19,695 nucleotides of DNA from Actinomycetes bacterium (GTDB lineage: Bacteria > Actinomycetota > Acidimicrobiia > Acidimicrobiales > Palsa-688), in assembly GCA_021808425.1 (NCBI GenBank), contig JAKBBS010000047.1, positions 1 through 19,695 of the forward strand. Reading direction: 5' to 3'. Numbering within the stretch: position 1 is the first letter of the stretch; each line of letters begins with the position of its first letter. The position numbers and the translations under genes are program-made. The notes below the pieces were generated by a model. The model made no database searches. It worked only from the letters and a program-made list of their open reading frames with translations, and was not told the DNA's origin. This document shows, in pieces, positions 1-7,380 of the stretch.

Positions 1-1225
1 CGCCCCCATACGCCTTGCGTGTGATCACCTGGATCCGCGGCACCGTCGCCTCGCAGTAGGCGTAGAGCAGCTTCGCCCCATGGCGGATGATCCCGCCGTA
101 CTCCTGGTCGGTGCCTGGCATGAAGCCAGGAACGTCCACGAAAGTCACGAGGGGTATGTTGAACGAGTCACAGGTGCGCACGAAACGGGCACCTTTTTCC
201 GAGCTCTCGATGTCGAGCACCCCCGCCAGATTCTGCGGCTGGTTTCCGACGACGCCCACGACGTGCCCGTCGATGCGGGCGAAACCGCACACCAGGTTCA
301 TCGCCCACAGGGCGTGGTACTCGACGAAGTCCCCGTCGTCCACGACAGCCGCAATCACTCTCTTCATGTCGTAGGGCTGGTTCGCGCTCGCCGGGATCAG
401 CGACGTCAGTTCCGGTGTCAAACGCTCCGGATCGTCGCCCGAAAGACTTCGTGGAGGCTCCTCCATGTTGTTCGACGGCAGGAATCCGAGCAGGTAGCGG
501 ACCTCGTCGAGGCAGGCCTTCTCGTCCGAGGCGACAAACGCCGCAACCCCCGACTTCGTCGCGTGTGTTACGGCCCCGCCGAGCGCCTCCAAGGTCACTT
601 CCTCCCCGGTAACCGTCTTGACGACATCGGGGCCGGTGATGAACATCTGCGAGGTGTCACGCACCATGAAGATGAAGTCGGTCATCGCGGGGCTGTAGAC
701 GGCGCCGCCGGCACATGAACCCATGATCACGCTGATCTGCGGGATCACGCCGGACGAATAGACGTTCCGTTTGAAGATCCCGCCGAAGTAGTGCAGGCCG
801 ACCACACCCTCCTGCACCCTGGCGCCGCCCCCGTCGTTGATCCCGATCATGGGCACGCCAAGCGACGCGGCGAGGTCCATGACCTTGTGAACCTTCTCGC
901 CGAACACCTCGCCCAAGGAGCCGCCGTTGACCGTGAAGTCCTGCGAGAAGACGCACACCTTACGTCCGTCGATCGTGCCGAAGCCGGTGACGACACCGTC
1001 GGTGTACGGCCGCTTGTCGTCGGACAGACCGGGCGCCCTGGTCCGGGCGAGCATGTCCAGTTCCTGAAAGGATCCGTCGTCGAGGAGGTAGTCGATGCGC
1101 TCGCGGGCGGTCATTTTCCCCTTGGCGTGCTGGCGGTCCACGGCGTGCGGTGCGCCGGCGTGCAAAGCGGCTTCGCGCCGGCGGGTCAACTCGGCGAGGC
1201 GTTCGGTCATTGGATGCTCGGCCAT
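1..1225 (-). CDS. pccB: Acyl-CoA (propionyl-CoA) carboxylase beta subunit, carboxyltransferase; 3' end cut by the window
   Basis: Biotin-dependent carboxyltransferase subunit, which moves carboxyl from biotin on the alpha/BCCP partner to an acyl-CoA such as propionyl-CoA, in the cytoplasm. The minus-strand frame is open from 1225 to base 1, giving 408 codons; full-length homologues are usually about 510-550 residues, so the C-terminus is missing. Seen: an N-terminal helix region with [17 protein letters not shown], then [13 protein letters not shown], the acyl-CoA-site oxyanion motif [12 protein letters not shown] and the C-domain block [18 protein letters not shown] chose ATG 1225 ([10 protein letters not shown]); an in-frame ATG at 1210 is also possible and neither has a strong Shine-Dalgarno. 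The gene diverges from aat. A methylmalonyl-CoA epimerase lies at 7377-7778, which fits propionyl-CoA metabolism, but the two are not in one operon. Substrate (propionyl versus acetyl or longer) cannot be fixed from this part. Confidence 0.95.
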   Translation of the reverse strand, partial: MAEHPMTERLAELTRRREAALHAGAPHAVDRQHAKGKMTARERIDYLLDDGSFQELDMLARTRAPGLSDDKRPYTDGVVTGFGTIDGRKVCVFSQDFTVNGGSLGEVFGEKVHKVMDLAASLGVPMIGINDGGGARVQEGVVGLHYFGGIFKRNVYSSGVIPQISVIMGSCAGGAVYSPAMTDFIFMVRDTSQMFITGPDVVKTVTGEEVTLEALGGAVTHATKSGVAAFVASDEKACLDEVRYLLGFLPSNNMEEPPRSLSGDDPERLTPELTSLIPASANQPYDMKRVIAAVVDDGDFVEYHALWAMNLVCGFARIDGHVVGVVGNQPQNLAGVLDIESSEKGARFVRTCDSFNIPLVTFVDVPGFMPGTDQEYGGIIRHGAKLLYAYCEATVPRIQVITRKAYGG

Positions 1226-1283
1226 CGCGCAAAGGCTAGCTGGACCAGGGGAAGGCCACCCATTCCGGCGCGCCGGTCGTCGA
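1226..1283. promoter_or_regulatory. Divergent intergenic region between pccB and aat
   Basis: These 58 bp must hold the start signals of both divergent genes unless aat starts further downstream. The one structural feature seen is a perfect 12-bp palindrome, CCGGCGCGCCGG, at 1265-1276. No convincing -35/-10 pair was recognised on either strand. Whether the palindrome is functional is unknown; such GC palindromes also arise by chance in GC-rich DNA. Confidence 0.3.
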
Positions 1284-2063
1284 ATGTGCGAACCTGTCTG
1301 TGTGGCCTCCAGACGGTCTTCGCAACCGCTTCTCAGCGGACCGCGCGTACCTCGCAGGGCGATCGAGCCGCCGGAGAGCCAGTGGGCCTTCCCGTCGGAA
1401 CCACCACCGAGGCCCGGGCGTTCCCGCCGTCCTGGTCATCCAAGCCCGACCGGTGTCGACGAAGTTGTCGGTGTCGGAGCGGACCTCGAACCCGGCACGC
1501 TGCTTCGCGCCTACCGGACCGGGGTGTTCCCGATGCCCGCAGGCAGGGGGACGTTAGCGTGGTGGGCACCTGATCCTCGGGGGATCCTGCCGCTCGACGG
1601 GCTACGGGTGTCGCGCTCGCTGCGCCGCTCGTGTCAGCGCTATACAGTCACCCTCGACGCTGACTTCTCTGGTGTCATCTCCGCTTGCTCTGATCTGCGT
1701 CGGCCGGGCGCGTGGATCGACGATCCTGTGCGAGCCGCGTACATTCGCCTCCACGAGATGGGGTGGGCGCACAGCATCGAGGCCTGGGACTCCGACGGAC
1801 GTCTCGCCGGCGGACTCTACGGGGTGGCTATCGCCGGGCTGTTCGCAGGGGAGTCGATGTTCCACCACCAGACCGACGCCTCCAAGGTGGCGTTGGTCGG
1901 CCTCGTCGACTTGCTCGTCGACGCCGGTACGGTCCTCCTCGACGTGCAGTGGGCAACCGATCACCTGCGGAGCCTTGGAGTGGTGGAGATCCCGAGAAAG
2001 GCATACCTCGCGCGACTCGGCGACGCTATCAGGAGACCGCAGGCTTCCGTCTTCGGTGGATAG
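1284..2063 (+). CDS. aat: Leucyl/phenylalanyl-tRNA-protein transferase
   Basis: Transfers Leu or Phe from aminoacyl-tRNA to the N-terminus of proteins that begin with Arg or Lys, marking them for ClpS/ClpAP-type degradation (N-end rule). Seen: the family core [21 protein letters not shown], then [47 protein letters not shown] and [10 protein letters not shown], ending close to the usual C-terminus. The start is uncertain. ATG 1284 gives 259 residues, slightly longer than the usual 230-250. The recognisable N-terminus ([12 protein letters not shown]) begins only near 1365, so GTG 1302 or a nearby start is possible, and no clear Shine-Dalgarno decides it. About 20 residues of Arg/Pro-rich sequence separate WAFPSE from the core, more than usual. 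The gene is divergent from pccB and convergent with the exonuclease gene. Confidence 0.9.
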   Translation: MCEPVCVASRRSSQPLLSGPRVPRRAIEPPESQWAFPSEPPPRPGRSRRPGHPSPTGVDEVVGVGADLEPGTLLRAYRTGVFPMPAGRGTLAWWAPDPRGILPLDGLRVSRSLRRSCQRYTVTLDADFSGVISACSDLRRPGAWIDDPVRAAYIRLHEMGWAHSIEAWDSDGRLAGGLYGVAIAGLFAGESMFHHQTDASKVALVGLVDLLVDAGTVLLDVQWATDHLRSLGVVEIPRKAYLARLGDAIRRPQASVFGG

Positions 2064-2088
2064 GGCTAGTCACCGGACACCTTGACAT

Positions 2089-2106
2089 GGCCGAATGGGG
2101 TCGGCC
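2089..2106 (+). terminator. Possible hairpin terminator after aat
   Basis: A 6-bp inverted repeat (GGCCGA / TCGGCC, loop ATGGGG) lies 25 bp after the aat stop, at 2089-2094 and 2101-2106. A C-rich and then CTTTAA stretch follows, not a proper T-tract. It could end aat transcription, or bidirectional transcription in this convergent gap, but the call rests only on position and pairing. Confidence 0.3.
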
Positions 2107-2146
2107 CCCTCGCCTTTAACGCAGTGCGCCGAGCATGGGCGACGGG

Positions 2147-2205
2147 GGCTGGGGGGCCAGGTGGCTGGGGGGCCAGGTGGCTGGGGGGCCAGGTGGCTGG
2201 GGGCC
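2147..2205. repeat. 16-bp G-rich tandem repeat, three full copies plus a partial fourth
   Basis: The unit GGCTGGGGGGCCAGGT occurs three times head-to-tail without change (2147-2162, 2163-2178, 2179-2194). It is followed by GGCTGGGGGCC (2195-2205), which has one G fewer in its run. Each unit contains a G6 run and a small internal dyad (GGCTGG / CCAG). It lies in the convergent region between aat and the exonuclease gene, where no coding sequence is convincing. The identical copies point to recent slippage. The remaining non-coding sequence from 2206 to 2302 shows nothing I can name. Confidence 0.9.
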
Positions 2206-2302
2206 GGTCCACGGACGGCTGACGGCATGTGAAACCGGTCCACTGGCAGTCATAAATGGTCGGGCTGTCGCGATTCACGAACAATCCTGACCGTATAAGC
2301 AC

Positions 2303-3184
2303 CTAACCGACTCGACGAGCCAACCTCACGGCTCTCGCAGCGAGTGAAGGCATCTCGAGGGTCCGGCTGCAAAGCGTCACGAACTCGGTACCCGGCCCGC
2401 CCCAAAGAAGATCGTCGACCGACGCGACAACCAGTGGCTCGACGCGCAGCGTGGCGAGATCCCGGAACAAGGTCGCAAGCTCGCGCGACGAGGCGAGCGT
2501 CGAAGCCAACTTCACGACGCCTCGGATAGGCACGTCCCAGCGCCCCGGCTCGTCAGGTATTGACTCGAGGTGGCCATACCGGGCAAGCACTGCGGCCGCA
2601 GATCGAGCACCCCAACCGGCTAGCCCCGGAAAGCCGTCCGCACTGTCACCGACAAGCGCCAAGTAGTCAGGTATCGATTCCGGCTCGACGCCGAACTTGG
2701 CGCGCACGCCCGCCTGGTCCACGACGAGTTGGCGGCGCCTGTCAAGTTGAACCACACGGTCGCCCCGCACGCACTGCGCCAGATCCTTGTCAGGCGTGCA
2801 GATCAGTACTTGATCCACTCGCGGATCGCCTTCGCCTACGGCGGCCGCGGACGCAAGCGCGTCGTCAGCCTCCAAATCGACCATCGGCCATACCTGAACA
2901 CCCAACGCTACAAGCGCCTCTTCGAGCAGCTGAAACTGGCCAAGGAGAGTCGGGTCGACACCGGCGCCTGTCTTGTAGCCCGGCCACATCGCGTTGCGAA
3001 ACGACTCGATCACGTGGTCGGTCGCCACCCCGATGTAGGGGCCGCCATCGGCAATGAGCGCCAGCACCGACGCCACAACTCCCCGCACCGCTGCGACCTC
3101 GCGGCCGTCGCCGTTTATGTGAGACGGTGCTCCGTAGAAGTGCCTGAACAACTCGTAGGTCCCGTCGACCAGGTGCACCTTCAT
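2303..3184 (-). CDS. Stand-alone 5'-3' exonuclease / flap nuclease of the Pol I N-terminal-domain family
   Basis: Structure-specific 5' nuclease of the PIN-like/FEN family, homologous to the N-terminal domain of DNA polymerase I, with probable roles in RNA primer removal, flap processing or repair. The 293-residue protein carries the family's acidic metal-binding residues: Asp7 in HLVDGTYELF, EADD at 105-108, TPDKD ending at Asp134, and GDSADGFPG with Asp180 and Asp183. The last belongs to a helix-3-turn-helix, GFPGLAGWGARSAAAVLARYG. The FRNAMWPGYKTG block matches the substrate-gripping segment (usual form FR..l.P.YK). No polymerase domain follows. ATG 3184 was chosen because the conserved strand MKVHLVDG starts there and GGGGA sits about 8 nt upstream; an ATG at 3193 and longer upstream starts extend into unconserved sequence. 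The gene stands alone and converges with aat. Confidence 0.9.
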   Translation of the reverse strand: MKVHLVDGTYELFRHFYGAPSHINGDGREVAAVRGVVASVLALIADGGPYIGVATDHVIESFRNAMWPGYKTGAGVDPTLLGQFQLLEEALVALGVQVWPMVDLEADDALASAAAVGEGDPRVDQVLICTPDKDLAQCVRGDRVVQLDRRRQLVVDQAGVRAKFGVEPESIPDYLALVGDSADGFPGLAGWGARSAAAVLARYGHLESIPDEPGRWDVPIRGVVKLASTLASSRELATLFRDLATLRVEPLVVASVDDLLWGGPGTEFVTLCSRTLEMPSLAARAVRLARRVG

Positions 3185-3490
3185 CGAACGCATCCCCGCT
3201 CGACATGCGTTTCGCGACCTTCGCGACCCCGAGCTGCACGAGGGCCACAAAGTAGTGCGGGCACGCTCACAGCACCGCGACCCTAGCCGCCGACTCCCAT
3301 ACCGCCACAGACTCTTGGAGCTGAGCACTCGACGGTCATATCACGGCGAGACAAAGACTGTGCGTGTAATTGCACAGATTTTGTACAAATACACGCACAG
3401 TCATCGTATGCAGCCATTGGGAAAAGAATCCCGCATCGACGCCCACGCGCCCTCGGAGACAGGCGTGCCGCGTTGCCTACGACCTAAACC
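3185..3490. other. Intergenic region upstream of the exonuclease and downstream of the DUF1501 gene
   Basis: These 306 bp have no convincing gene. They must contain the exonuclease promoter (minus strand). Seen: a perfect 9-bp direct duplication, TTCGCGACC twice in tandem at 3211-3228, 27 bp before the start codon, and an AT-richer inverted-repeat cluster at 3356-3402 described separately. A small GGGA/TCCC dyad flanks an A-rich loop at about 3419-3433. No tRNA or riboswitch structure was recognised. Confidence 0.6.
3356..3402. repeat. Perfect 13-bp inverted repeat with nested palindromes
   Basis: The left arm GACTGTGCGTGTA (3356-3368) is the exact reverse complement of the right arm TACACGCACAGTC (3390-3402), with a 21-nt spacer. 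The spacer holds a second palindrome, TTTGTACAAA (3380-3389), and a GCACAG (3372-3377) that can pair with CTGTGC of the left arm, so two alternative dyads share one arm. The region is much more AT-rich than its surroundings. Possible roles are a compound operator for the exonuclease gene, a terminator hairpin for the DUF1800/DUF1501 transcript (the minus strand continues with TTTGTCT), or an attachment or binding site. The pairing is certain; the role is not. Confidence 0.85.
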
Positions 3491-4819
3491 CTAAAGGAAC
3501 CCGATCGTCGGGAAGGACCCGCCGAGTATCTTCTCTGGATCAGCCCCGAGAACTTTGTCGAGGACTGTCGTGTACACGGAGCGGAAGTCGACGTTGGATA
3601 ACAGGTTCCCGTTGGGGTCGAGCGATGTAAGGGACGGCTCGTCTCCGTAGAAACGGCCTCCTTTGACTTTTGGCCCGGCTACGAACAGAGGTGCGGCGGT
3701 CCCGTGGTCGGTTCCCTGGCTGGCGTTCTCGCCGGGGCGCCGACCGAACTCCGAGTAGGTCATCACCACCACGTTCTCGGCGCCCTTGACTCCGTCGAGC
3801 GCCGAAAAGAAGGACGTGAACGCGTTGTCGAGCTCTCCCAACAGCGCCTCTTCGTTGGCTTTCTCGTCGGAGTGGAAGTCGAAGCTGGACAGGCTCACCT
3901 GGTAGACCTGGGTGGGCGCCCCCGCTTTGATCAGCGCTGCTACAACGGCCATCTCGTCGGCAAGGCTGGCCTTTCCGTAGGCGCTTTTTCCGGTGGCGCC
4001 GGCCTTGGCGGCCCCACCCGTAGACGTCGGGCCCGGCGATGTAGAGGACGTGGAGCCCGCAGACGTAGAGCCCGGCGACGTAGAGCCACCCACCTCGGCC
4101 CCTATCTTGTCCAGCCGAACCTTCGCCTCCAAGAGGTCCGTCCCTGCCGCCGCGACTGCGGCAGCCATACCGACGCGGTCGGGTCCGGCAGCCTGCATCG
4201 ACGCGAACGCAGCCTGGAGTGTCGTGTTGCCTATCAAAGACAGGCGGGTCGACGTGATCGCCGTCGCCGCGTAGGTCTCACCACGCAGCACCGGCGGAAG
4301 AGTGGTCCCGACGCTTAGAGCGCGCAGCGGGTCGTAGCTGTTGGCATCCAGCCATTTGCCGAGCCAGCCCGGACCGGACCCGTTGACGACGTCGGCGGTC
4401 TGCCAGATGTCCATTCCCTCGAAGTGGCTGAGCACCGGGTTCGGGTAGCTGACGCCACGCACGACGGCGAGGGTCCCCGCCCCCCACATGGAGTGCAACC
4501 CTTTGAGCGCCGGGTTGAACCCGATCTGGTCTGCAAGGGGAAGCACCTGGTCGGCCTGGTAACCGAGGTTCGGTCGCAGCTTGAGGTAGTTCAGGTCACC
4601 GTAGGGGATGACCGTGTTGAGCCCGTCGTTGCCCCCATACAAGGTCACGAGCACAAGGGGACCGGTGCTCGGGCCCGACGCTGCAGACGCTGACGGCTTC
4701 GTAGAACCCGAGAGTGCGTCCGTCCAATGCCCGATCACGGCTCCCGTGGCGAGCGCGGCCGTGGCTGCTCCCGCACCTACCAGAAAGCGCCTGCGGGTGA
4801 AAAGAATGTCCTTGCTCAT
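3491..4819 (-). CDS. DUF1501 family protein, Tat-exported
   Basis: 442-residue member of the DUF1501 family (sulfatase/alkaline-phosphatase-like fold, function not established). A twin-arginine signal starts the protein: TRRRFLVGAG at about residues 8-17, then a hydrophobic Ala/Gly stretch to about 30, so export by the Tat pathway is expected. Family blocks seen are LVTLYGGNDGLNTVIPYGD near the N-terminus, VLSHFEGMDIWQTA, YSEFGRRPGENASQGTDHG and VDFRSVYTTVLDKVLG near the C-terminus. The middle has a low-complexity Gly/Ser/Thr/Pro linker (about 4011-4093) of repeated STSPG/STSAG units, encoded by near-repeats of GACGTAGAGCCCGGC. ATG 4819 was chosen because it starts the Tat signal and overlaps the stop of the upstream DUF1800 gene as ATGA. 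The partner gene and coupled translation suggest the two proteins act together. Confidence 0.93.
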   Translation of the reverse strand: MSKDILFTRRRFLVGAGAATAALATGAVIGHWTDALSGSTKPSASAASGPSTGPLVLVTLYGGNDGLNTVIPYGDLNYLKLRPNLGYQADQVLPLADQIGFNPALKGLHSMWGAGTLAVVRGVSYPNPVLSHFEGMDIWQTADVVNGSGPGWLGKWLDANSYDPLRALSVGTTLPPVLRGETYAATAITSTRLSLIGNTTLQAAFASMQAAGPDRVGMAAAVAAAGTDLLEAKVRLDKIGAEVGGSTSPGSTSAGSTSSTSPGPTSTGGAAKAGATGKSAYGKASLADEMAVVAALIKAGAPTQVYQVSLSSFDFHSDEKANEEALLGELDNAFTSFFSALDGVKGAENVVVMTYSEFGRRPGENASQGTDHGTAAPLFVAGPKVKGGRFYGDEPSLTSLDPNGNLLSNVDFRSVYTTVLDKVLGADPEKILGGSFPTIGFL

Positions 4820-6171
4820 GCCAGTACGTACTCCGGTGAGGTGAGGGCCAGGGCTACGAGCTCTACGGGGCTGTCGGCGACTTGTGCGAGGGCGGCAGCT
4901 GTCGTCGAGCCAAATGCGTCGACACCGAGCATCGTCGCGACAGCTCCGACCCGCTGGGATGCAGGTACAGACGAGACCATCGAGATGTCGCCGGACTCTG
5001 CGAGGGGCAGGGCGGCCTGGAAGCGCAGGCGGGCGGTGACAGTATCGAGCCAGTAGAGGTTCTGCCCCCAACCTCCGACGTTCGGCGGGTTGAAAACTGT
5101 CTGGCCCAGCGCTGTAGCGAGCACCGCAAGGGTCGCGTGCAGCGGCTTCTTGGTCGAGCCCGCCGACGCAGCTGGGGCCGTCCGCTGCATTCTGGCGTCG
5201 AGTCCGAGGGCTCGTGCCGCGGAAGCCAGGTACTCGACGGGCTGCTTCACGAGCCCGGTCCTGCTTGTGGTGCTCGTGAAGTTCGGGTGCATGAAGATCG
5301 CCTTTAGGGTCGTCGAGATGTTCATTCCGGTCCCGTAGGAGTCGAGGAGGTCACCGACGACCGGATCTGTCGGGAGGACCGGGTAGGCGAAGTGGCTCCA
5401 GAGTTTGGCGAGCACGAACCTGGCAGACGCTGGCCGGGTCACGGCGATGTGGACGATGTCGGTGCCGTTCCAGTCGCCAGTCTGGCCGAGGTAGGTCTTG
5501 GATCCGTAGTCATGCTGGCTGCGCTGGAAGATGTACGAGTACGTCTTGCGGTTGTAGTACCAGCCGGTGAATCCTCTGGCGGCCGCGACCACGTCGTCCT
5601 GGGTGTAGTTGCCGAGTCCGAGGGTAAAAAGCTCCATCATTTCCCGACCGAAGTTCTCGTTCGGTCGTGCCTTCTTGTCGGTGATGGTGTCCAACCAGAC
5701 CATCATCGCCCCGTCCTTGGCGACTGCCTGCATCAGCGTCTCGAAGCTTCCACCGCCGGCTTGGCGGAGCAACTGGTTCTGCAGGTACATCAGCTTCGGG
5801 TCCTGCACCTTGGAGTAGGCGGTAGCGAAGTGGCCGTGCCAGAACAGGGTGAGCTTCTCGCGAAGTGGCGTTGACGTCGCGATCATCTTGTCGATCCACC
5901 ACGCCTGCAGGGCCGCCATTTCGAGCGATCCTTGGCGGAGGTAGGTCTTCAGCGCCGGGATGTCGCCCTTGGCCGGCCGGGGCGGACGAGTCAGGTCCGG
6001 CGTCGGGATGCTCGAAGCGCCCGGGTCAGGGGCGTTGCCGAGGCCGGCGATCAGACCGTCGACAGCCGATTCGTACGTTCCTGAGGCAAGCGCGTCCAGT
6101 TCGCCGGGGCGTAAGCCGAACCCTGCTCTGCGGTAGAGAAGAGCAATGTCACTCCAGTTTTGGCTGACCAT
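4816..6171 (-). CDS. DUF1800 family protein
   Basis: 451-residue DUF1800 protein, whose biochemical role is not established. It begins almost directly with the family's N-terminal block (ALLYRRAGFGLRPGELDAL) and contains LTLFWHGHFATAYSKV, NENFGREMMELFTLGLGNYTQDDVVAAARGFTGWYYN, HDYGSKTYLGQTGDWNGTDIV and NPPNVGGWGQNLYWLDT, all typical. No signal peptide or twin-arginine motif is visible, although its DUF1501 partner has one. Start is ATG 6171, and a GATAAT hexamer lies about 8-14 nt upstream, possibly a -10 giving a very short leader. The stop overlaps the DUF1501 start by 4 bp, so the two genes are cotranscribed. In many bacteria the two families are neighbours, and this context strongly supports a shared task. 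Confidence 0.93.
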   Translation of the reverse strand: MVSQNWSDIALLYRRAGFGLRPGELDALASGTYESAVDGLIAGLGNAPDPGASSIPTPDLTRPPRPAKGDIPALKTYLRQGSLEMAALQAWWIDKMIATSTPLREKLTLFWHGHFATAYSKVQDPKLMYLQNQLLRQAGGGSFETLMQAVAKDGAMMVWLDTITDKKARPNENFGREMMELFTLGLGNYTQDDVVAAARGFTGWYYNRKTYSYIFQRSQHDYGSKTYLGQTGDWNGTDIVHIAVTRPASARFVLAKLWSHFAYPVLPTDPVVGDLLDSYGTGMNISTTLKAIFMHPNFTSTTSRTGLVKQPVEYLASAARALGLDARMQRTAPAASAGSTKKPLHATLAVLATALGQTVFNPPNVGGWGQNLYWLDTVTARLRFQAALPLAESGDISMVSSVPASQRVGAVATMLGVDAFGSTTAAALAQVADSPVELVALALTSPEYVLA

Positions 6172-6235
6172 GACAGCATTATCGGCAGAACTTGTTAGGA
6201 AACTGTGATCTGCTTGTCAGGGTTCGCTCATTTGC

Positions 6236-6253
6236 CGCCACTCGTTAGTGGCG
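6236..6253 (-). terminator. Hairpin, probable terminator of the long minus-strand operon
   Basis: Perfect 7-bp stem CGCCACT / AGTGGCG with tetraloop CGTT on the plus strand (AACG on the minus strand). It starts 6 bp after the stop of the putative microprotein and precedes the DUF1800 promoter region. No U-tract follows on the minus strand (GCAAATGAG), so it is not a canonical intrinsic terminator. Many actinobacterial terminators lack U-tracts, so the role remains plausible. Confidence 0.45.
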
Positions 6254-6259
6254 TTACGG

Positions 6260-6334
6260 TCAACTCGAACGAAGCTTTTGAGCTGCGAAAAGACCTAAAC
6301 CGACAACGGCGAGCAACATGAGTAGCTTTTTCAC
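6260..6334 (-). CDS. Possible 24-residue single-span membrane microprotein
   Basis: GTG 6334 opens a frame encoding Val/Met-Lys-Lys, then LLMLLAVVGLGLFAAQKL and a short RSS tail before TGA. The shape, two Lys, about 14 hydrophobic residues, then basic residues, is that of a small single-pass membrane peptide. AAGG lies about 7 nt before the GTG as a Shine-Dalgarno. Tiny MKKLL-type proteins of this kind are common in actinobacteria, but I cannot assign a family or function. It follows the aminopeptidase gene by 89 bp on the same strand and is followed by a strong hairpin, which fits a last gene of that transcript. It could be a chance frame. Confidence 0.4.
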   Translation of the reverse strand: MKKLLMLLAVVGLGLFAAQKLRSS

Positions 6335-6423
6335 GTCTCGACCTTACCAGGCGTCACCAACCGCGATCATCAGCGCTACCTACCGCGACCGGCCGCCCAC
6401 TCGACCGAGGCAGAACTGCCTGC

Positions 6424-7380
6424 CTACACTTCGCCAGTGAGGACCTCGGCGCCGGAGTCGGTCACGACGAGAGTGTGCTCGAACTGGGCGGTGCGACGGC
6501 CGTCGGTAGTGACGGCAGTCCATCCGTTGTCCCACATACGCTCCCGCCAGGAGCCGACCGTGATCATCGGCTCGACAGTGAAAGTCATACCCGGTCTTAT
6601 GATCGTGCTTGCGGAAGGGCTGAAGTAGTGCGGCACGTTGGGCGGGAGGTGGAACTGCTCCCCGATTCCGTGCCCGACGAACGCGCGTACGACGCCGTAG
6701 CCATTCGACTCTGCGTGTGACTGGATCGCCCGACCGATGTCCGATATCGGCTTACCGGGCTTTACTGCCGCTATTCCGAGGTCCCGGCATTGGCGCGTCA
6801 CTGCCACCAGCCTCCGCGACTCGGCGTCGACGTCACCTGCGAAGAAGGTTGCGTTGCAGTCGCCGTGGACGCCGCCGATGTAGGCGGTCACGTCGATGTT
6901 CACTATGTCGCCGTCAGCGAGCGGACGGTCGTCGGGGATGCCGTGGCAGATGACCTCGTTGACCGATGTGCAGATCGACTTGGGGTAGCCGTGGTAGTTG
7001 AGGGTAGACGGAAACGAGTCACGATCTATGTAGGCCTGGTGGGCGATCCGGTCGAGCTCGTCGGTCGTGACTCCCGGCGCAACGGCCGCGCCGGTCACTG
7101 CCAGGACCTCGGCGGCGATCCGGCAGGCGACGCGCATGGCCTCGATGATCTCGGGCGACTTGACCATCGGCTCGTCCCAGCGGCGAGGTTTCGCATTGAG
7201 GTAGTAGTCGGTCGGCGTAATCGAATCCGGGACGGAGAGCATCGGGCTGACGTTTCCGGGCATCACCTTGCCCTCGTTACCCTTGTGGCAGCGCTTGTAC
7301 TTGCGTCCGCTCCCGCACCAGCACAGGTCGTTGGAGCGCGGGCCGGCGCCTGCGCTTAGGTTGACAATGCTCGATCTCAC
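6424..7380 (-). CDS. map: Type I methionine aminopeptidase with N-terminal SEC-C zinc motif
   Basis: Removes the initiator Met from nascent proteins in the cytoplasm. 318 residues. An N-terminal SEC-C motif, CWCGSGRKYKRCH (Cys20, Cys22, Cys31, His32), probably binds zinc and helps ribosome or protein contact. The pita-bread catalytic domain follows, with all five dimetal ligands visible: Asp163 (NIDVTA), Asp174 (GDCNATF), His237 (VGHGIGEQFH), Glu270 (TFTVEPMI) and Glu301 (AQFEHT); the substrate His is His146 in CHGIP. Start is GTG 7380, overlapping the epimerase stop as GTGA, so translation is coupled. This essential-type gene sits at the downstream end of the long minus-strand run and may also have its own promoter. 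SEC-C methionine aminopeptidases are known in several bacterial groups. Confidence 0.96.
   Translation of the reverse strand: MRSSIVNLSAGAGPRSNDLCWCGSGRKYKRCHKGNEGKVMPGNVSPMLSVPDSITPTDYYLNAKPRRWDEPMVKSPEIIEAMRVACRIAAEVLAVTGAAVAPGVTTDELDRIAHQAYIDRDSFPSTLNYHGYPKSICTSVNEVICHGIPDDRPLADGDIVNIDVTAYIGGVHGDCNATFFAGDVDAESRRLVAVTRQCRDLGIAAVKPGKPISDIGRAIQSHAESNGYGVVRAFVGHGIGEQFHLPPNVPHYFSPSASTIIRPGMTFTVEPMITVGSWRERMWDNGWTAVTTDGRRTAQFEHTLVVTDSGAEVLTGEV

Larger units (their letters stand above)
6172..6423. other. Intergenic region between the DUF1800 and methionine aminopeptidase genes
   Basis: 252 bp downstream of the long minus-strand gene run and upstream of the DUF1800/DUF1501 pair. It contains a possible microprotein gene (6260-6334), a strong 7-bp hairpin (6236-6253) and a small palindrome, AGGCAGAACTGCCT (6408-6421), right after the aminopeptidase stop. 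The promoter of the DUF1800 gene must lie at about 6175-6235 on the minus strand. No RNA gene was recognised. Confidence 0.6.

Noticed and set aside
1..1225. Open frames at 80-718 (plus) and 657-956 (minus) as separate genes
   Set aside because: Both are shadows of the carboxyltransferase frame, which is open across the whole interval and carries clear family motifs.
2147..2205. CRISPR-like array
   Set aside because: The copies are directly abutting with no spacers and the unit is only 16 bp; no cas gene is nearby.
2066..2302. 78-codon minus-strand frame through the tandem repeat
   Set aside because: GTG start without Shine-Dalgarno. Its Pro-rich repeat is only the translation of the 16-bp DNA repeat, and it fills a convergent intergenic region.
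4011..4093. Tandem near-repeats of a GACGTAGAGCCCGGC type unit
   Set aside because: Explained as the coding sequence of the low-complexity Ser/Thr/Pro/Gly linker in the DUF1501 protein, not an independent repeat element.
4820..5071. N-terminal extension of the DUF1501 protein
   Set aside because: These 84 codons lie inside the DUF1800 gene, are unconserved and Arg/Pro-rich, and precede the Tat signal; the ATGA overlap start at 4819 is better.
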